A stretch of DNA of 64,000 bases from Chlamydoabsidia padenii. Its lineage: Eukaryota > Mucoromycota > Mucoromycetes > Mucorales > Cunninghamellaceae. Each line of letters opens with the position of its first letter. Within the stretch, counting starts at the first letter, position 1. The position numbers and the translations under genes were made by a program. Under the pieces are notes generated by a model. It was not told the DNA's origin. It searched no databases and saw nothing but the letters and a program-made list of their open reading frames with translations. Where the stretch lies: NCBI GenBank assembly GCA_025330725.1, contig JAIWND010000004.1:558001-622000 (forward strand). Reading direction: 5' to 3'. Shown here piece after piece: positions 58,562 to 64,000 of the stretch.

Positions 58562-58767
58562 TTAGGCTTGGTGTTGTATATAGATAGATGTAGTTATAGC
58601 TGTATATTTGATGATAATAAACACTCTTTTATATAATGCTTTTATTGTGTGGTGGGTAAATATGTGTTTGATTCCAGAGTCATTAAAAAGATAAAAGTGT
58701 TTTTATTTACTGATGATTGATAACAAAGTCTAAAATATAATACTATACTACTAAATGTGTTATTAAT

Positions 58768-60492
58768 CTATTCCCAATCATCATCATCATCATCTTCATC
58801 GTCACTTTGCATTGCTGTTTGTCGTTGTTTGAGGACGGCTGCCAGACTAGATGCCAGATCACCACCGCCTGAATCATCATCATTGTTGACGGTTGATGCT
58901 ACTGCCCCTCCTGCCAATACCGTTCCGCCTACTAGAGTAGCTTGACGTGTGGGTGTTCCTTTTCGTAGTGAGCCGATACCTCCTGTTGCACGAATCGAAG
59001 CCATGAGATTTGATCGACCATCTGATATAGCAGGAAGAGATGAACCGTTGTTTGAAACTGGTGGCGGTCCTGGTGGTGGTGGTGGTGGTGGACAGTTCGT
59101 TGGTGGCATAGGTGGTGGAGGAGGTGGTGGAGTTTGATTCATCGTGGGTGGCAGTGGTGGTGGAGGAGGAGGAGGTGGTATCCCTCCTGTGTTTGTCATT
59201 GGAGGTGGCGGAGGTGGTATTCCTCCTGCAGGTGATTGACGAGCACCACGTTGAGGAATAGGTGGCATAGCTGGTGTTAGTCGAGAAGGAGGAGGTCTTG
59301 GACTTCTAGATGGTGGTGGAGGTGGAGGAGGTGCTGGAGGTGCTGGTGATGATGGTATCGTCTTTTTTCTTGGTGGTGGAGGTGGAGGAGGAGGTCTACG
59401 ACCTAATTTAAAAAAAAAAGTGAACGTCAGTAGTCAGATGATGTGATGCGACTTTATATTTGATCATTACCTGTTTTGCTAGAAGGCATTGGAGGAAGGT
59501 TAGGGACGGGTGAAGAAGGTACAGACCTAGGTGGGCCACCATTCTCATGACTGGTGTTGGTATGTTGGTTCAAGAATTGATGGATAAAGTCTTGATTTTG
59601 ATTGATTTCTTCGGGAGTAATGCCAAGAGCCTTCAGTTGATCAACAATAGCGTTCTTTTCCGGATCGTTATTTTCTATCGTGAATCCTTTATCAGTTGTA
59701 TACCCAATATGACCCAAATGACGGAAATCCGATGGTTTTCCAATATGATTCTTGTCGATGGTGCTTTTTCTTGATATTTTCCAGTGGGCTCCGTTTGTAG
59801 CTGACTTGGCAGTATCATCTATAGCAATAAAAGTGTGAGTTCCACCACCCATACAGTACACCTTCCTTTCACTTTACCTTTTAATCGAATAGATTCTCGA
59901 TTAGCTACCTTTTTATAAAAGATGTCAGCTTCCCCTTCATCAACAAATTCTAGGCCTGCCAAGTAATCCTATACCAATAATAAAATTCATTGTTAGTTAG
60001 GGCTATCTTGCTTTACCTTTCATATATATATATATATATATACTTACGTCAGTACCAAATGTATGGAAAAAGTCCTTGTCCTTATTGTATTCAAATCCAT
60101 CATATAATTCTTGTTCCCATAGTATCCCAGTGTGGTTCTACGTTAAAGATAAAAAAAAAAGTTTAAAGGCTGGCTTCCCTAGTGCCGAGTCAACTTACTA
60201 CAATGTCCACTATACGTATAAAGAATGCATTATGTTTCTTTTTATCTTTACAAAAAGTAGCAGCTCCCCATCGTTCGGAGTAAGTCCAAGTGCTGGTATG
60301 TGGTACGTTGACATAAAGTCGAGCTACAGCAGATGTGAGGATTTTCTAGTTGGGATGATAAATGAGTAAAGTGACATGAATTACATAATATATTTTTATA
60401 CTTTATACTGTTTTCCTGATTCTTACCGAGGTTGGGAGCGCTTTTCTAACTATATTTTTATCTTCGGTGGTCGGTAGTGTCACAGATGGCAT
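58768..60492 (-). CDS. WASP family protein (Las17/Bee1-like), Arp2/3 activator
   Basis: Switches on Arp2/3 actin branching at endocytic sites. Six exons right to left, starting 60427-60492 (MPSVTLPTTEDKNIVRKALP), 60199-60345 and 60048-60137, and ending about 58768-59402. The WH1/EVH1 domain covers about residues 15-135 (ARLYVNVPHTSTWTYSERWG, FFIRIVD, WEQELYDGF). A CRIB-like GTPase-binding stretch reads GKPSDFRHLGHIGY, so unlike yeast Las17 it may bind Cdc42/Rac. A long polyproline region follows. The WH2 motif is RSNLMASIRATGGIGSLRK. The C-terminal acidic tail ends DDEDDDDDDWE with the expected tryptophan. It is divergent from the Skt5 gene. Confidence 0.95.
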
Positions 60493-60880
60493 TGGTTGAG
60501 TTGAGGTATAGAGAAAAGAAGAAAAAGAAAAGTAAATAGAGCTTTGATTTCATTTTGATTCGCCTTTTACATCGGCGTTTGAAAAATAAGTGTACAAGCT
60601 CCTGAGCAAAGCTGGGCAAAACATGGTAAAAAACATGTGGTGTCTTGCTGGAAAAAAAACACAAACGGTATAATATACGATGAAGAATTACCTTTATAGA
60701 CACTGAGAAGGCTTCGTTTATTCAGTTATCTTCTAAACTGTGTGTATATGAAAAGACGGGGTTTGAATTAAGAACCCTTCTATTTTTTCGCTTGGTATTT
60801 CTCGGCCATAATTTTTTATTTCCCCCCTCCTCCTTTTCATTTTCTTTCTTTCTTTCTTCCCTCTCAATCAACCTTTTAAT
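60493..60880. promoter_or_regulatory. Divergent promoter region, WASP / Skt5
   Basis: 388 bp. ATCGGCGTTTGAAAAA lies at 60571-60586; TCGGCGTTTGAAA also occurs at 25502-25514, about 90 bp before the S4-PrmC gene. A CT-rich tract (60825-60870) precedes the Skt5 ATG. Confidence 0.5.
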
Positions 60881-62839
60881 ATGGCTGGTCGGGAAGTCAC
60901 TGGTTATCAACCTCTCTCTATTCCTGACTTCAAGTTGGAGGAACTCAGCATCCATGATTCTCCACCTTCATCTACACCTGTCATTAACAACAAAACAATA
61001 ATGCAGCGACACTATGATCAAAAACCCGATACTGTAGAAATGGACGAACCAGGTACTGGCAGCGGTGTCTCTGATAGATCACCCTCTCTCAGATCTTTAT
61101 CAAATCGATCTTCCACCACTTCGACAACCTTGGCCTCTCAAGGACCAACTCATCTTCGGTCCTCTTCCTCATCATCAACAGCTCATAGTCTATCAAACGG
61201 AACGCTTCCATCTGTCCACAGTGCTACACCTCCACCATCTGTTAATCATGCACAACGGAATGCAACCACCTGCCAACCATCTATACTTGGTCCACCTCTA
61301 CACAATGGTCATCCCGGTACTGCTTATCGACCTGCTCCAGCACAAGGTTATTATGAACGCCCACCTGGATCACCAAGTATAGGTCCTCACATGTCAGTGC
61401 CTCCTCCTCAAATGAATACTGGGAAATACTATTATGGACCAACAAACTCACCAAGACCTCAATATGCACCAATGGGATATCAACAGCAACAACCTTATGG
61501 AAGACCACCACCATCCTCATCTCAGCAACAATCACAACAACAAAGAGTGATGACGATGACTCAACCATATTCAACACCACCACCACCACCACCACCAATG
61601 ATGATGGACAGCTCTTATTTACCTGAAAGCTCGGTATTGGCAGCCAATCAAGCGGGACGAAAAAGCCCACCCAATCACTTCCCACTACCCAGCATGGAAA
61701 ACTTGCAACAGTTTAAAACCGAAGCACAAGCATCCAACGATCCCGGCAAAATGTTGGATCTCGCCAAATACATGATGGAGGTGATTCCTGTGGTCTGCGC
61801 GGCAAATACAACAGATCCCAAGCGTGCTCGGAAAATCAAGGACACCCTCACAATGGAAGCACAACGGATTGTCAAGAAATTGGCATCAAACAGCGGACTG
61901 GGCAAGACAGGCTATGCAGAGGCGCAATTCTACTTGGCGGATTGTTATGGGACTGGTAAACTTGGATTGGCAGTGGATGCGGACAAGGCCTTCTCTCATT
62001 ATTTGCAAGGATCAAAACAGAACCATCCGGCGTGTACGTATCGTGTGGCGGTGTGTTACGAACTCGGTGCTGGGACCAAGAAGGACAATGCTCATGCTAT
62101 TCAATTCTTCCGCAAGGCTGCTAATCTGGGTGATGGACGAGCCATGTACAAGCTCAGCATGGTTCTCTTACGTGGCACAATGGGACAACCGAAGAATCCT
62201 CGGGAAGGGATGAGCTGGTTGGAACGGGCGGCGACTCAGGCGGACGATAATTATCCTCAACCCATCCATGATCTCGGTGTGGCTTTTGAAAAAGAAGGTG
62301 TTCCCTCGGTGATTCCGGATCTTAACTATGCGCGCGACCTCTTCACTCGGGCTGCTCAATACGGTTATGCTCCTTCCCAATTCAAGCTGGGTTTGGCCTA
62401 TGAAAATGGGTTTTTGAACTGTCCTATTGATCCTCGGCGGTCGATTGCATGGTATTCCAAGGCGGCGGAACAAGGCGATTTGGAATCTGAACTGGCACTC
62501 TCGGGTTGGTACTTGACGGGTGCAACGGGTCCTGGCAATCGTGACATATTACCTCAGAACGACGTCGAAGCTTATCTCTGGGCACGTAAAGCGGCGGATC
62601 GGGGTTATGCAAAGGCAGAATATGCTGTGGGCTACTATACGGAAACTGGCGTGGGTGTTAAACAAAGCTTGGACGAAGCAAGGAAATGGTATATGCGCGC
62701 CGCTGCTCAGAACAATCGCAGGGCAATGCAACGACTCTCGGAACTCAAGAAACATGGGAATATACAACAACGAAAGAAACATACCCGTGATAATGGTGCT
62801 AGATCGCATGAAAAAGACTCGGACTGTACCATCATGTAA
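60881..62839 (+). CDS. Chitin synthase activator with Sel1 repeats (Skt5/Chs4-like), prenylated
   Basis: Brings chitin synthase to growth or septation sites and activates it. A single exon of 652 aa. Residues 1 to about 260 are disordered and Pro/Ser/Gln-rich with a polyproline run. Sel1-like repeats occupy about residues 295-625, for example AEAQFYLADCYGTGKLGLAV, TYRVAVCYELGAGTKKDNAH, SQFKLGLAYENGFLNCPIDP and AEYAVGYYTETGVGVKQSLD. The protein ends DCTIM*, a CAAX box for farnesylation, as in Skt5 homologues. It is one of the few intronless genes here. The poly(A) region contains an (ACT/ATT)n microsatellite. Confidence 0.95.
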   Translation: MAGREVTGYQPLSIPDFKLEELSIHDSPPSSTPVINNKTIMQRHYDQKPDTVEMDEPGTGSGVSDRSPSLRSLSNRSSTTSTTLASQGPTHLRSSSSSSTAHSLSNGTLPSVHSATPPPSVNHAQRNATTCQPSILGPPLHNGHPGTAYRPAPAQGYYERPPGSPSIGPHMSVPPPQMNTGKYYYGPTNSPRPQYAPMGYQQQQPYGRPPPSSSQQQSQQQRVMTMTQPYSTPPPPPPPMMMDSSYLPESSVLAANQAGRKSPPNHFPLPSMENLQQFKTEAQASNDPGKMLDLAKYMMEVIPVVCAANTTDPKRARKIKDTLTMEAQRIVKKLASNSGLGKTGYAEAQFYLADCYGTGKLGLAVDADKAFSHYLQGSKQNHPACTYRVAVCYELGAGTKKDNAHAIQFFRKAANLGDGRAMYKLSMVLLRGTMGQPKNPREGMSWLERAATQADDNYPQPIHDLGVAFEKEGVPSVIPDLNYARDLFTRAAQYGYAPSQFKLGLAYENGFLNCPIDPRRSIAWYSKAAEQGDLESELALSGWYLTGATGPGNRDILPQNDVEAYLWARKAADRGYAKAEYAVGYYTETGVGVKQSLDEARKWYMRAAAQNNRRAMQRLSELKKHGNIQQRKKHTRDNGARSHEKDSDCTIM

Positions 62840-64000
62840 TAAACCAACTTTTATTACTATAGACAATTAGATATTCCTTACACCGTTACTATCCCACATA
62901 CACATTACTGTTATTATTACTACTACTATTACTACTATTACTACTACTATTACCATCATTACTACTATCATATTCATTTATTTACTTCATCATTGATTGT
63001 GTTTATCTTTAGTTTAGCATATAGTAACTTCCACTTTTTGTCTTGTTTTGTACATTACTTTTAATAAACTCAGCGGATTACTACGCTTATTTGCTTTGAA
63101 TGATAAAATAGTATAGTGTTGAATGATGCATTGTTATTACTATTGTAGGGGATGGAGGGTCGGCGGAATTTTAAAAAACATGATTGTCAAAGTCCGATAT
63201 TCATGCACACTAATTTTACTTGAACTGCTATGTAATCCATCTTGGAACTATATGGTGCTACTGGAGAGGAGCCTTGAGATCAATAAAAGGGATTTAATAC
63301 AATGTGATCAGGCGCATCATGCTATTACTGGATTGGTGTGATAAAAATAACTGTCCTTCCCCAGACCCTGAAAACGATTTCTAACTAAACCCCGCTTCCC
63401 GATCATTCATTGGTATTTGAGTCAAATGATATTTCCCTTTTACGGAAGTTGAATTATCAATCGAAAAGTGAGGATCGAGCCATTGTTCACCTTTGTTGAA
63501 CAAGGGTCAATGAACAAGCAATGTAAAATATAATCAACACGTTTGATTGGTTTCCGAGACAGAGTAGATCATGTGTGTGTATTTAGTGAACCCCACACCC
63601 AGATTATCATTATTAAAAATAAGTTTCGCTACAGTACCAATTGTGTAGTACAGTATCTCGTTGTTTTCCATGAGATACAAGTGCGTAAGATGAGTCCGAT
63701 TTAACTGACAAATAAAAACTATATAATGTGCGCATCATCGTGGATGTGAAAAATGAAAGTAGACCCTTATGAATTTTAGGTATCATCACCTGACAGTTGC
63801 TGATGTGATCATACCCAGTGCTTTAATGATGACCACCTTTGTCAGGGTCTGTCCCTTGAAATCGATTATACTTTTTGCTCTTCAGGAAAAAAAAAAGGGT
63901 TGTTTCATGTTGGTCAGGGTCATGACCCTGTCATGCTTTTCTTTGTAATCCAATATGTCAAATTCACACGGACAGAGTCCGCCTCCAATTCAAATCCCGT
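62840..64000. other. Right-end intergenic region
   Basis: 1.16 kb with no gene. It contains an ACT/ATT trinucleotide tract (about 62911-62970), GGCGGAATTTTAAA at 63162-63175 (identical to 1626-1639), a perfect 16-bp palindrome CAGGGTCATGACCCTG at 63915-63930, and TTCAAATCCCG at 63989-63999, the last complete motif copy before the edge. Confidence 0.6.
63915..63930. repeat. Perfect 16-bp palindrome
   Basis: CAGGGTCATGACCCTG is its own reverse complement. A half site GTCAGGGTC also occurs about 70 bp upstream near 63842. Confidence 0.7.

Noticed and set aside
58949..59137. Gly-rich open frame antisense to WASP
   Set aside because: An artefact of polyproline codons on the opposite strand.
1..64000. 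CRISPR arrays, operons, prophage or bacterial islands
   Set aside because: No regular repeat-spacer arrays or phage genes were seen; all genes have eukaryotic introns or fungal relatives.

Overview
This is nuclear DNA of a fungus, most likely an early-diverging Mucoromycota (Mucorales-like) species. The evidence is intron-rich genes with short GT-AG introns (about 50-120 nt), AT-rich spacers with long T runs, and a fungal gene set: LYS2 aminoadipate reductase, a Skt5/Chs4 chitin synthase activator with a CAAX box, a STE3-type receptor, and Sac7-type RhoGAP. The exact genus cannot be read from the sequence. I model 26 protein genes, one of them cut by the left edge, plus one tRNA. Layout: 1-8.7 kb holds an Arf GEF (cut at the left edge), Mediator MED11, a copper amine oxidase and a G-protein beta subunit. 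8.7-15.4 kb holds a small inverted-repeat element with an internal duplication, mitochondrial FAD glycerol-3-phosphate dehydrogenase, two copies of an LTR-like cassette, and tRNA-His. 15.4-23.8 kb holds a mitochondrial scramblase-like protein, Mago nashi, pseudouridine-5'-phosphate glycosidase, a membrane-anchored RhoGAP, a secreted Pro/Glu-rich protein and a small low-complexity protein. 23.8-29.8 kb holds a UPF0014/FetB-like membrane protein, an unusual S4/RluA-like/PrmC fusion and the mRNA capping guanylyltransferase. 30-36.4 kb holds Nup98-type and Nup96-type nucleoporins as two adjacent separate genes. 37-45 kb holds an Mgr3-like TPR protein, a STE3-like receptor and LYS2. 45.5-53 kb holds RAD16, an Mtf2-like mitochondrial protein, a MICOS Mic12-like protein and a coiled-coil protein. 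53-63 kb holds a two-anchor membrane protein, mitochondrial seryl-tRNA synthetase, a CCDC97-like protein, WASP and Skt5. Functional links: several genes serve polarised growth and the cytoskeleton (Arf GEF, RhoGAP, WASP, Skt5). Several are mitochondrial (GUT2, scramblase, Mgr3, Mtf2-like, Mic12-like, SerRS). G-beta and the STE3-like receptor belong to one signalling type. Nup98, Nup96, Mago, the capping enzyme and CCDC97 serve mRNA processing and export. There is no sign of a cluster or operon. Genes are mostly in divergent and convergent pairs. The most notable observations are: (1) the NUP98-NUP96 precursor is apparently split into neighbouring genes at its self-cleavage point; (2) a protein joins an RluA-like pseudouridine synthase domain that has lost its catalytic aspartate to a PrmC/HemK methyltransferase; (3) the 11-mer TTCAAATCCCG occurs seven times, always between genes; (4) a 484-bp element has 27-bp terminal inverted repeats; (5) a TATA-plus-17-mer cassette is duplicated and may be LTR-derived.
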